Shown here in pieces: positions 30,400-38,359 of a stretch of 64,000 bases of DNA (position 1 is the first letter of the stretch; each line of letters begins with the position of its first letter). Both the position numbers and the translations under genes were made by a program. Location: the NCBI RefSeq assembly GCF_011762225.1, contig NZ_JAASQI010000001.1, forward strand, positions 558,001 through 622,000. The letters run 5' to 3'. The DNA comes from Pseudochelatococcus lubricantis. Its GTDB lineage: Bacteria; Pseudomonadota; Alphaproteobacteria; Rhizobiales; Beijerinckiaceae. The notes below the pieces were generated by a model. The model saw only the letters and a list, made by a program, of their open reading frames with translations, was not told the origin of the DNA and did no database searches.

Positions 30400-30757
30400 G
30401 GTTTGCCTTCCGCATCGCCTGTCAGGGCGAATCCGTCTGATCGTCCGGGACACTCCCGCGGAGCCGTCCGGTTCTGTTGTCGGCGCAATAGCCGACATAC
30501 GAATGACGGATATGATAAACGTGCTTTACCCGGCTGCGCACCGTCTGCTCCGCTCGGCGATGGGGGCTGAAGCAATTTCAGCAAAAGCGGACGCCGTTCT
30601 TGCGTCGTAAGTTGTTAAAAAGCAAACACATAGGCCGTTTTCGCATTTCAACGAAACGTGGAAATGGTCTATGCCGGGCCTACGCGGGTGCTGTATACCC
30701 GAAAAGAGCGGCGCGCCCGGCCGTTTGTCCCGACAGAGGGTTCAGGGGAAACGAAGG
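30400..30757. other. Intergenic region between the CorA-type gene and mgsA
   Basis: About 358 bases between divergent genes, expected to hold both promoters. A small dyad gctgaa-gcaat-ttcagc occupies 30566-30582. A 35-codon open frame starting near 30504 has no ribosome site and is not called. Nothing else recognisable. Confidence 0.5.
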
Positions 30758-31165
30758 ATGACTGCAATCAGGCTGGCGCTCGTCGCCCACGATGCGCGCA
30801 AGGACGAACTCGCCTCCTTCGCGGAGCGCCATCGCGTCTTTCTGGGCCAATGCGCGCTGTTCGCGACCGGCACGACCGGCTTGCGAATCATGGAACGCTG
30901 TCCCGAACTCGATATCACACGGCTGAAGAGCGGCCCCTACGGCGGCGACCAGCAGATCGGCGCGATGATCGCCGAGAACGCGATCGACGTGTTGATCTTC
31001 TTCGTCGATCCGCTCTCGCCCCTGCCGCACGATGTCGACGTGAAGGCGCTGATGCGCCTCGCGCTTGTCTACGACGTGCCGATGGCGCTGAACCGCGCCA
31101 CGGCGGAAATGGTTCTCGCGGCCGTCTTGCGCGGCGGGAAGGCCGCCGGCGAGGCGGCGGGATAG
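30758..31165 (+). CDS. mgsA: Methylglyoxal synthase
   Basis: A 135-residue enzyme converting dihydroxyacetone phosphate to methylglyoxal and phosphate, a bypass relieving sugar-phosphate stress. The start at 30758 follows AGGGGAAACGAAGG. Motifs: [12 protein letters not shown] (active-site His/Asp region), FATGTTG (phosphate binding), [11 protein letters not shown] (catalytic Asp), [20 protein letters not shown] and the late [14 protein letters not shown]. The length is slightly short of typical but all blocks are present. Confidence 0.95.
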   Translation: MTAIRLALVAHDARKDELASFAERHRVFLGQCALFATGTTGLRIMERCPELDITRLKSGPYGGDQQIGAMIAENAIDVLIFFVDPLSPLPHDVDVKALMRLALVYDVPMALNRATAEMVLAAVLRGGKAAGEAAG

Positions 31166-31176
31166 GCGCCGGCGGT

Positions 31177-31779
31177 TCAACCTGCGGATGCCTTTTTCCG
31201 CGGCACGTCCGGCGTGTCGGCCTCGACCGGCGGGGCAGGCGCGTCTTCCGTTCCGGTCAGCACGGCAATCCGCTCCGCCACCTCCGTGATGCGCTTGCGC
31301 AGCAGCGCGTTTTCCTGCGCGGCGCTGCCGGCCGTGAGGCTCGCGAGCCGCGTCTCAAGGCCGGCGATGGCGATGCGCCGTGCGTCGCGGTCTTCGGTCA
31401 TCGCGTCGAGTTCCGCCGTGAGCCGCACGTTTTCCTGCGTCGATGCATCGTGCTCCCGGCGGAGGCTTGCGAGGGCGGAAGCGTCGGCCATCATCTGCTG
31501 GCGCAGTGCGGCCTCGACGGTGCCCGACCCTGCCCGGTCCTGCGCGTGGGCGGCGCGCTCCTTTTCGAGCTGACGCTCCACCTTTCGCACGGCGATGGCG
31601 CCTTCGGCCCGCACATAGTCCATCTGCGCGGTGAGTTCATCGATCGAGATCGGGAACTGCGCCGCCAGCCGGCGCCGGGCGAGACGGCCCGCGCGCGCGT
31701 TGACGCCCGGCAGGATCATCAGCGCCAGGACGCTGGCGGCCAGGAATCCGGCCGCAAAGATCAGGACGGTTTCGAACAC
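31177..31779 (-). CDS. Membrane-anchored coiled-coil protein of unknown function
   Basis: A 200-residue protein. One membrane helix at about 5-26 (VLIFAAGFLAASVLALMILPG) is followed by NARAGRLARRRLAAQFPISIDELTAQMDYVRAE, a pattern I have seen only in alphaproteobacterial hypotheticals, then about 110 residues of charged heptad-like helix (VRKVERQLEKERAAHAQDR...) and an acidic Pro-rich tail. It looks like a small cytoplasmic-facing scaffold. It lies about 48 bases downstream of the EipA-like gene on the same strand and may share its message. I do not know its role. Confidence 0.7.
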   Translation of the reverse strand: MFETVLIFAAGFLAASVLALMILPGVNARAGRLARRRLAAQFPISIDELTAQMDYVRAEGAIAVRKVERQLEKERAAHAQDRAGSGTVEAALRQQMMADASALASLRREHDASTQENVRLTAELDAMTEDRDARRIAIAGLETRLASLTAGSAAQENALLRKRITEVAERIAVLTGTEDAPAPPVEADTPDVPRKKASAG

Positions 31780-31827
31780 GTCAGCGCCTCGCCTGTTCGG
31801 ATAATGATTCGGGATCGGAGAGCCCGA

Positions 31828-32490
31828 TCAGAACGGATTCCACGTGGATTGGGGAGTGAATTTCAGGTAGCCGATATTGACACCCAGTTTAAGCCCCACG
31901 CCGGTGCGGATCGGCACCAGAACGACATCCCGCGTCCCTTCGCCTCGGCCCGCGAGCGCGGAAACCGCGAAGCCCGCCACCAGATAGGCCGAGCCATCGA
32001 TGCCGGCGAAGCGCTGGAACATGATCTCGACGTTAGGCAGGTGATAGATGAGGATCATCGTCCTGTTGCCCGCCCCGCCGAAATCGAAGCCGAGCGAAGG
32101 CCCCTGCCAGAACACGACGCGCTCACCCATGTTGCGCGTGTAGACGCGCCCTTCGCCGTAGCGCAGGCCGCCGAAGAAGGCGCCCGCCGCCTCCTGCCCC
32201 AGGATGTAGCCGTTGGGCTTGCCCCAGCGCTCGAAGACGTTCTGCACCGCGAGCGCCAGGCCACGTGAGGTGGAGCCGAAGAAGCGGTGTCCCGAGTCGA
32301 CGATTTCCTCTACGTTGAACGTGTCGCCCGAGGCGGGCGCCGGCTCGAAGCCGGGCGGCGGCGGTTGCTGGGCCAGGGCGCCTTGCGGGCCTGCCGACAG
32401 CAGCGCGGCCAGTCCGCTGCCTGCCGAAAGAGCCAGCATTCTGCGCCGTGTGAGCTGCGGTTGTTTCGTATCACGCGGTGACGAATCCAT
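31828..32490 (-). CDS. DUF1134 exported protein (EipA-like)
   Basis: A 220-residue periplasmic protein. AGGAGG precedes the start at 32490. The N-terminus has a Tat-like signal (QLTRRRMLALSAGSGLAALL) ending near ALAQ. After a Pro-rich linker comes the DUF1134 domain: TFNVEEIVDSGHRFFGSTSRGLA, VFERWGKPNGYILGQEAAGAFFGGLRYGEG, and GPSLGFDFGGAGNRTMILIYHL, then VGVKLGVNIGYLKFTPQ-like sequence at the end. The Brucella member EipA is needed for cell-envelope integrity and stress survival. It sits alone between the coiled-coil gene and cysQ. Confidence 0.88.
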   Translation of the reverse strand: MDSSPRDTKQPQLTRRRMLALSAGSGLAALLSAGPQGALAQQPPPPGFEPAPASGDTFNVEEIVDSGHRFFGSTSRGLALAVQNVFERWGKPNGYILGQEAAGAFFGGLRYGEGRVYTRNMGERVVFWQGPSLGFDFGGAGNRTMILIYHLPNVEIMFQRFAGIDGSAYLVAGFAVSALAGRGEGTRDVVLVPIRTGVGLKLGVNIGYLKFTPQSTWNPF

Positions 32491-32605
32491 GCACCCGTTC
32501 CTCCTGAGGCATCGCCGGTCGGCACTGTTGGGCCGACGTGTGAAGGTTGGCGCAGTATCTATGCCAACAATGGCTGTCGCGAGGCAATCGCCGTCGCACG
32601 CCTCC

Positions 32606-33514
32606 TCACGGGCGGCAAAAGGCGCCGACAGCAGCAGGATCGCCCCAGGCGATGAACGGTCCGTTAACGTGGCCGTCCCGCGCGCGCCCGTAGGTCAGCG
32701 GTGCGCCGGCCGGATCGACCACGGTGCCGCCAGCGGCGCGCAGCACTGCGTCTCCCGCCGCCGTGTCCCACTCCATGGTGCGGCCGAAGCGCGGGTAGAC
32801 GTCCGCCTCACCCTGCGCGATGACGCAGAACTTGACGGACGAAGATGCCGAGACGCGCTCGCATACGGGCAGGCGGGCCAGAAATTCTTCCGTGTGCTCA
32901 TCGCCGTGGCGGCGGCTCGCGAGCGCGGTCAGGCCGGCCGGCGGCGCCTTGCGTGTGTGAATGGTCCGCCAGTCCGCCACGGTCGGGCGCGGCTCATAGG
33001 GTGTGCGCTTCGTGGCGGCAGCGTGCGCGCCACCGATCCACAGCAGGCCGCTCGCCGGCGCGTACACCGCGCCCGCCACGGGCACGCCGTTGACGATCGC
33101 CGCGACGTTGACCGTGTATTCGAGGCCGCCGCTGGTGAAATCGCGCGTGCCGTCGAGCGGGTCGACGAGGAAGAACGCCCTGTCCGCCGTTATATCGCCG
33201 GCCGTCTCGCCTGCTTCGGCGCGCGCCGCCGTCTGTTCCTCGGCGATCACGGGTACGTTTGGAAAATGCACGGCGAGCGTGTCGAGGATATAGCGTTCCG
33301 CCTCGACGTCGGCGTCCGTGTAGCTCGACCCGTCCGTCTTGCGGTAGACGCCGAAGCCGCGCGCCACCGCCTCCAGAATCAGGCCGCCGGCGAGGCGGAC
33401 GATTTCGCCCAGATGCTCCGCCAGCCGGTCGCGGATGGCGGGCTCGTGCCACCGGCGATAATCGCCCGCCGCGCCGTCCGGGGGGAAATCGCGCGGGTCT
33501 GGAGGCGTCGGCAT
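32606..33514 (-). CDS. cysQ: 3'(2'),5'-bisphosphate nucleotidase (inositol-monophosphatase family)
   Basis: A 302-residue Mg-dependent phosphatase that removes the 3'-phosphate of PAP and PAPS in sulphur metabolism. GAGGAACC precedes the start at 33514. Metal-site motifs are intact: VIAEEQT, VDPLDGTRDF and WDTAAGDAVLRAAGG; KTDGSSYTDADVEAE is the family's early block. It is divergent from chpT across 237 bases. The extended N-terminus (about 30 residues before the first helix) is Pro/Asp rich and probably flexible. Confidence 0.92.
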   Translation of the reverse strand: MPTPPDPRDFPPDGAAGDYRRWHEPAIRDRLAEHLGEIVRLAGGLILEAVARGFGVYRKTDGSSYTDADVEAERYILDTLAVHFPNVPVIAEEQTAARAEAGETAGDITADRAFFLVDPLDGTRDFTSGGLEYTVNVAAIVNGVPVAGAVYAPASGLLWIGGAHAAATKRTPYEPRPTVADWRTIHTRKAPPAGLTALASRRHGDEHTEEFLARLPVCERVSASSSVKFCVIAQGEADVYPRFGRTMEWDTAAGDAVLRAAGGTVVDPAGAPLTYGRARDGHVNGPFIAWGDPAAVGAFCRP

Positions 33515-33751
33515 GATGGTTCCTCGGGGCGTGTCGCCGCCCGGTCCGGCCTGTGGGTCGCGCGATGCGGCTGCCGCTTGACCTGACGATCTGTTAACCT
33601 GATTTGGTTAGCGTGCAGTGTAGCCGCTTTTCAAGCCCGGCGGCACCGTGTAACAGATTTTTTTCGCAAGGTGTCGCCGATCGCAGGAAAACGGCCGCAG
33701 CGCGCCAAGGCCACATCAGGATAGAAACAGATTTTCGCCCGCGGAGCACTC

Positions 33752-34402
33752 ATGACTTCTGTCTCCCTCGACGCACTCGACCTCGCCGCCTTGCTGTGCA
33801 GCCGGGTGTGTCACGACGTCATCAGCCCGGTGGGCGCCATCGTCAACGGCCTCGAAGTACTGGAGGACGAGGACGACGCCTCCATGAAGGAGTTCGCGCT
33901 CGACCTCATCAAGAAGAGCGCGCGCCAGGCCTCCGCTCGCCTTCAGTTTGCACGCCTGGCCTTCGGCGCGGCCGGTTCCGCCGGCGCGGAGATCGATCTG
34001 GGCGACGCCGAGCAGGTCGCCAAGGGCTTCATCCACGACGACAAACTGTCGCTGGTGTGGAACGCGGAACGGCGGCTGCTGCCGAAAAACAAGGTTAAGC
34101 TGCTGCTCAACCTCATCCTGGTAGCGACCAATGCCATTCCGCGCGGCGGGCGCATCACGGTCGACGCCGATTTCGGCGCGGCGCCGGCGGAGACCCGTCT
34201 GCGCGTCACGGCGCAGGGGCCGCAGGCGCGCATTCCCGTCAACGCTCAGGAACTCGTCGCCGGGCGCTCCGCCACGGGCGAGGTGGACGCGCACGGCATC
34301 CAGGCCTTCTATACCGGGCTCGTGGCGAATGCGGCGGGGCTTGGCGTGAGCTTCACCATCGACGGCGACATCGTCACCATCAGCGCTGATCCCCTGAGCT
34401 GA
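33752..34402 (+). CDS. chpT: Histidine phosphotransferase ChpT
   Basis: A 216-residue dimeric phosphotransferase of the CckA-ChpT-CtrA/CpdR cell-cycle relay in alphaproteobacteria. The first helix has LLCSRVCHDVISPVGAIVNGLEVLEDE, with the phosphorylated His at residue 21. A degenerate GHKL-type C-terminal domain follows (KVKLLLNLILVATNAIPRGGRITVD) that has lost ATP-binding boxes, as expected for ChpT. It overlaps the convergent flavoprotein gene by 23 bases. CckA and CtrA are not in the window, but the PodJ-like and GPR-like proteins fit the same polar growth programme. Confidence 0.93.
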   Translation: MTSVSLDALDLAALLCSRVCHDVISPVGAIVNGLEVLEDEDDASMKEFALDLIKKSARQASARLQFARLAFGAAGSAGAEIDLGDAEQVAKGFIHDDKLSLVWNAERRLLPKNKVKLLLNLILVATNAIPRGGRITVDADFGAAPAETRLRVTAQGPQARIPVNAQELVAGRSATGEVDAHGIQAFYTGLVANAAGLGVSFTIDGDIVTISADPLS

Positions 34403-35651
34403 GCGGCACAGCCGGCGGCGGAGGTTCGCCGCTCCCGCTTTCCAGATAGCGCAGGATGCCCGCCGCGGCCGCGTGGCCGGTGGCGAAGGTGGCCTGCAGC
34501 AGGTAGCCGCCGGTGGGGGCCTCCCAGTCGAGCATCTCGCCGGCCGCGAACACGCCGGGTCTCTTGCGCAGCATGTAGTTGTCGTCGATCTCCGCCCTGT
34601 GGATGCCGCCTGCCGACGAAATGGCCCGTGCCAGCGGCTGCGTGCCGGTGAGGCGGATAGGCACGCCCTTGACGAGCGCCGCGAGTTCCCGCGCGGTCGT
34701 CGGCAGCGGGCCGGGCTCGCGCACCAGCAGCGCCGCCGCTGGCGACAGGCCGGCGACCTTGCGCAGGGTGGTCGCTGCCGACTGGCCGGACCGCGCCCGC
34801 TCCAGCCGCCACGCCAGTTCCGACTCGTTCATGCCGGTTTGCAGGTCGATCGTGAGCGTTGCTTCGCCGTCGCGGGCGATGGCCTCTCGCAGTACCGTCG
34901 ACAGCGCATAGACGGCACCGCCCTCGATGCCGGTCGCGGTGATCATCGCTTCGCCGTTGGCGGTCAGCCCTTCCGCGTGTAGCGCAATGCGCTTCAGCGG
35001 CTCGCCCTCGGCACGGGCTCGAAACACGTCCGACCACGCGACGGTGAAGCCGCAATTCGCAGGGCGCAGCTCCGCGACATCGATGCCCTCGCCGCGCAGC
35101 ACCTCCACCCAGCCGCCGTCAGAGCCGAGCCGCGGCCACGATCCGCCGCCGAGCGCCAGCAGCGCGGCATCGGCGCAGACGACACGCTCGCCCTCCGGCG
35201 TGGCGAAGCGCAGGCCGCCGTTCGCGAAACCGAGCCAGCAATGGCGGAAGGAGAAGGCGACGCCGGCCTGCTCCAGCTGTCGCAGCCAGGCGCGCAGCAG
35301 CGGCGTGGCCTTGTAGGAGCGCGGAAAGATGCGCCGGCTCGATCCCTCGAAGGTGGGTTCGCCCAGATCAGCGCTCCACCGGCGCAGGCGCCCGGGCGGA
35401 AACGCGCGGATAGCGGGCTCCAGCCAGTTGCGCGCCGGCCCGTATCGCTGCAGAAACTTGTCGAGCGGCTCCGCGTGCGTGAGGTTCAGCCCGCCGCGTC
35501 CCGCCATCAGGAACTTGCGGGCGGGGGAAGGCATGCGCTCGTAGACCGTCACCGCGCAACCGGCGCGCGCCAGTTCCCCGGCGGCCATCAACCCCGCCGG
35601 TCCCGCGCCGACGACGGCGACGGTTCGTCTCGTCTCGTTATCGGCGGACAC
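34380..35651 (-). CDS. TIGR03862/BaiN-type NAD(P)/FAD-dependent flavoprotein
   Basis: A 423-residue flavoprotein with a GTG start at 35651. The Rossmann motif VAVVGAGPAGLMAAGELARAG is at residues 10-30, then KFLMAGRGGLNLTHAE, FPRSYKATPLLRAW and the LLALGGGSWPRLGSDG segment; the C-terminus has GGIHRAEIDDNYMLRKRPGVFAAGEMLDWEAPTGGYLLQ (FAD-binding). These are the HI0933/BaiN family marks; substrates are mostly unknown. It is the gene next to the restriction-modification cassette, with a 185-base gap. Confidence 0.9.
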   Translation of the reverse strand: MSADNETRRTVAVVGAGPAGLMAAGELARAGCAVTVYERMPSPARKFLMAGRGGLNLTHAEPLDKFLQRYGPARNWLEPAIRAFPPGRLRRWSADLGEPTFEGSSRRIFPRSYKATPLLRAWLRQLEQAGVAFSFRHCWLGFANGGLRFATPEGERVVCADAALLALGGGSWPRLGSDGGWVEVLRGEGIDVAELRPANCGFTVAWSDVFRARAEGEPLKRIALHAEGLTANGEAMITATGIEGGAVYALSTVLREAIARDGEATLTIDLQTGMNESELAWRLERARSGQSAATTLRKVAGLSPAAALLVREPGPLPTTARELAALVKGVPIRLTGTQPLARAISSAGGIHRAEIDDNYMLRKRPGVFAAGEMLDWEAPTGGYLLQATFATGHAAAAGILRYLESGSGEPPPPAVPLSSGDQR

Positions 35652-35836
35652 GGCAGAATGTCCCGCGCCGGCCCGGTGGGCTCATGGTTATGGTGAAATG
35701 CGATGACAAGGCGTTCTCCGGACGGATGCGGCGCAAGACAACGCCGCATGGAGTGAAGCGGCCTCTTGCGAATCGCCGCCTCGCTTTCTCTGGCTGTCGA
35801 GGCGCAATCCCGGCCCTGAGGGCAAGGAAGCGCGCC

Positions 35837-36487
35837 CTATTCCGCCGCCGCGACGACATTGCCGCGCCGGCTGTGATTGGCATAGGTATCCCAGGTGATG
35901 TCGTACTCGCCGGCCTGATTGCCCCACGCCATCCATCCCGTGCGGGTGCCGCGCGCGAAGAGTTCGAGATAGGGACCCGGGCTGCATGCCTCTATTATAT
36001 CATAGAATTCGTCCGGCTTGCGGCTGTGCTCGCGCTTTTGCGCGGCGAAAAGATTGACCTGCCTGCGGCCGGGAGCCTGCGTCCGGGCGTTCTTGCCCCG
36101 CACGCCGAACAGCACCAGCTCCGTCACGTTACGAAAATAGAACCCGACACCCCGGCCATCGGAGCCCCCATCCTTCCGCACCTTGTGCCAGACGAGGTTG
36201 GACTTGTAATCGAAGCCCCACGCCTTCATGACCGCAAGCCCCTCGGGCAGGAGAGCATTTGGCACCCACAGATAGAGATGCGCGGGGCTTGCAGCCGCTT
36301 CGGAGACCGGCAACGCCGCGATCTCGGCGAGTTCCATGGTGCCATAGCGACTGAGGCGCTTGTGTTCCGGGGCCATCTTGCCGGTCCGGTTCTGGAATCG
36401 CCACGGTGGATCGGCGAGGATGGTCGCAAACTTGCGGCCGGCAAGCTGCTGCCGGAATTCCTCGACGGGGTTCGGGGAGCCTGTCAT
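35837..36487 (-). CDS. MT-A70 family DNA adenine N6-methyltransferase
   Basis: A 216-residue methylase. The start at 36487 overlaps the nuclease stop as ATGA. ATILADPPWRF carries the DPPW catalytic motif (26-29), then RYGTMELAEIAALP, HLYLWVPNALLPEGLAVMKAWGFDYKSNLVWHK (target-binding region), and REHSRKPDEFYDIIEACSPGPYLELFARG near the end, the MT-A70 order. The upstream gene encodes a BglII/BstYI-type nuclease, so this is likely the protecting methylase. Base composition is lower in GC than the surrounding genes. Residues past about 190 form a short extra tail (DTYANHSRRGN). Confidence 0.9.
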   Translation of the reverse strand: MTGSPNPVEEFRQQLAGRKFATILADPPWRFQNRTGKMAPEHKRLSRYGTMELAEIAALPVSEAAASPAHLYLWVPNALLPEGLAVMKAWGFDYKSNLVWHKVRKDGGSDGRGVGFYFRNVTELVLFGVRGKNARTQAPGRRQVNLFAAQKREHSRKPDEFYDIIEACSPGPYLELFARGTRTGWMAWGNQAGEYDITWDTYANHSRRGNVVAAAE

Positions 36488-37329
36488 TCCGCACTCCAGT
36501 CGCTGACGCACTCAGGCGTGATGCCGATGGCGAGCACAGGACAGCCGCCATTGCGCCCGGCATTGAGGCGATAGAGGAGTTTGCCCATCCACGTTGTGCT
36601 CGCGCCGTATTTTTCCATCGTCGGGCGCGGGTCGCCGTTCCGCTTCGTCTCTATGTTCCCATCTTTTTTCAGCGCCGGCCCCACCTGACGGAACACCATA
36701 TCCAGACTGCGGCTGCGCGTGACCAGAACGGCAGCATCGATCACGCCGCATTGCGCGAAGGCGCTGAATGCGTAGAGGTCGCGATCGAACGTCTGATCCT
36801 TGCTGTTCCATTCGAGATCGAATGCAACCCTGCCCTTGACGTAGTCTATCTTGTGCCCGTCCAGAAAGTTGGCCCGTCTTATCTCCTTCTGCCGGCGCTC
36901 GAACACGGGCCTGCCCGCTTTCGTATTGCGGCTCTGCTCCCGCCACAGCAGGCGGACGAGCAGGTCTCCCTGCACGACGGTCTCGTGCCAGTTCAGCGGC
37001 CGCAGAACCTGAGAGAAAAGCTTGGGAATATCGGATTCGTTGCCGCCGGCGGTGCGGATCATCTGCGTCGTGATGCTGAAGCCGCGCAGCGCCTCAAGCA
37101 GTTCTCCGTACTCGGCCCTGTGGCTCTGATTCAGGATGACGGCAGCGTTCCGGTAGCTGTAGACCTCGTATTTCGTGCGGATGTCCGCTGGAACCATCGC
37201 GTCGACCAACGCCTGCGGATCCGCCGCGTCGCCCGGCGCCGTCGCCACTTCCGCAAGGGCGATGTCTTCCAGTGCGATTTCGTCCGCCAATTCATCTGCG
37301 GCAATATCGTCGACCACGCTCAACCTCAT
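36484..37329 (-). CDS. BglII/BstYI-like type II restriction endonuclease
   Basis: A 281-residue nuclease. Its core has IDYVKGRVAFDLEWNSKDQ (161-179): Asp162, Asp171 and Glu173 with nine residues between the first two, the spacing of the BglII active site (D84, E93, Q95) and matching BstYI's DFVKDRVAIEVQ. A late VLAIGITPE strand matches the C-terminal part. BglII cuts AGATCT and BstYI RGATCY; the actual site here is unknown. The first ~45 residues are an acidic, nonconserved extension; no good ribosome site lies before 37329, so a later start (Met45) is possible. It is followed by the methylase with ATGA overlap. Confidence 0.85.
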   Translation of the reverse strand: MRLSVVDDIAADELADEIALEDIALAEVATAPGDAADPQALVDAMVPADIRTKYEVYSYRNAAVILNQSHRAEYGELLEALRGFSITTQMIRTAGGNESDIPKLFSQVLRPLNWHETVVQGDLLVRLLWREQSRNTKAGRPVFERRQKEIRRANFLDGHKIDYVKGRVAFDLEWNSKDQTFDRDLYAFSAFAQCGVIDAAVLVTRSRSLDMVFRQVGPALKKDGNIETKRNGDPRPTMEKYGASTTWMGKLLYRLNAGRNGGCPVLAIGITPECVSDWSAE

Positions 37330-37518
37330 CTCCCGTCAACTGACTGGTAACAGAAAACCGTGAGAACACAAGCGGAACGACTGGCCGGACCGAGCAACCC
37401 GGGGCATGATTCACAGCTTTCCGGTTTCCTCTCGCCGCCGCCTGTCCGTGTGCCCCGATCCGGTCCGCGCCAACTGTCCGCCTGTGCGTTGCCCGCGCGA
37501 TTCATGCTATGGAAAGCC

Positions 37519-38259
37519 ATGCAATGGCAGGACGAAGGCATTGTACTCGGCATCAGGCGGCACGGGGAGACGAGCGTCATCCTCGATCTGCTGACGCGCG
37601 CGCGCGGCCGTCACGGCGGGCTGTTGCGTGGCGGGCGTTCGTTGCGCATGCAGCCGGTGCTGCAGACGGGAAATTCGGTCGAGGCCGTCTGGCGCGGGCG
37701 CGTCGAGGGCCAGCTCGGCCAGTACCGCGTCGAGGGCACCGTGTCGCGCGCCGCCCGCTTTCTCGATTCGCCGCTGGCGCTGAACGGTCTCGGCCTGCTC
37801 GCCGATCTGCTGCGCCTGTTGCCCGAGCGCGATCCGCATCCTGCCCTCTACGACGCCGCACTCGTCGTGCTCGACCACCTGGACGAGGCCGGCATCGCCC
37901 CCGTGCTGCTCGTGCGCTTCGAACTCGCCCTGCTCGCGGAATTCGGCTTCGGTCTCGATCTCACGCAATGCGCCGTGACGGGCGCGACGCAGGACCTCAT
38001 CTATGTATCGCCACGAACCGGGCGGGCAGTGTCGGCGCGGGCCGGCGAGCCATACCAGGACAGGCTGCTGGCGCTGCCGGCCTTCCTGCGCGATTCCGGC
38101 AACGGGCGGGGCTTCATGGCGGGTGCAGGCCATCCCGGCAACGCGGCGGTGCGGGCGGGCTTCGCGCTCACCGGCCATTTCCTCGCGCGCCACATCTACG
38201 GCTCCCGCGACGCACCGCTGCCGGACGCGCGGGCGCGCCTGCTGTCGCTGCTCGCGTGA
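37519..38259 (+). CDS. recO: DNA repair protein RecO
   Basis: A 246-residue recombination mediator that binds SSB and RecR and loads RecA. The start at 37519 (MQWQDEGIVLGIRRHGETS) gives the usual family N-terminus; the open frame 53 codons up is not conserved. An N-terminal OB-fold (to about 80, with HGGLLRGGRS) is followed by a helical domain and LLVRFELALLAEFGFGLDLTQCAVTG; the zinc cysteines found in some RecO are reduced to a single one here. It begins about 190 bases after the divergent restriction gene. Confidence 0.93.
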   Translation: MQWQDEGIVLGIRRHGETSVILDLLTRARGRHGGLLRGGRSLRMQPVLQTGNSVEAVWRGRVEGQLGQYRVEGTVSRAARFLDSPLALNGLGLLADLLRLLPERDPHPALYDAALVVLDHLDEAGIAPVLLVRFELALLAEFGFGLDLTQCAVTGATQDLIYVSPRTGRAVSARAGEPYQDRLLALPAFLRDSGNGRGFMAGAGHPGNAAVRAGFALTGHFLARHIYGSRDAPLPDARARLLSLLA

Positions 38260-38359
38260 TGCACGGGCCTGTCCGACGCAAGGCGGCTTGCGATGATCGG
38301 TGTCGTTCGATATATGTTCGCGATAAGACGGGATTCGGTGCGGAGTTCTCAGGGGTTCA

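Noticed and set aside
30504-30610. Short 35-codon frame upstream of mgsA
   Set aside because: No ribosome site and no similarity or membrane segment that I recognise.
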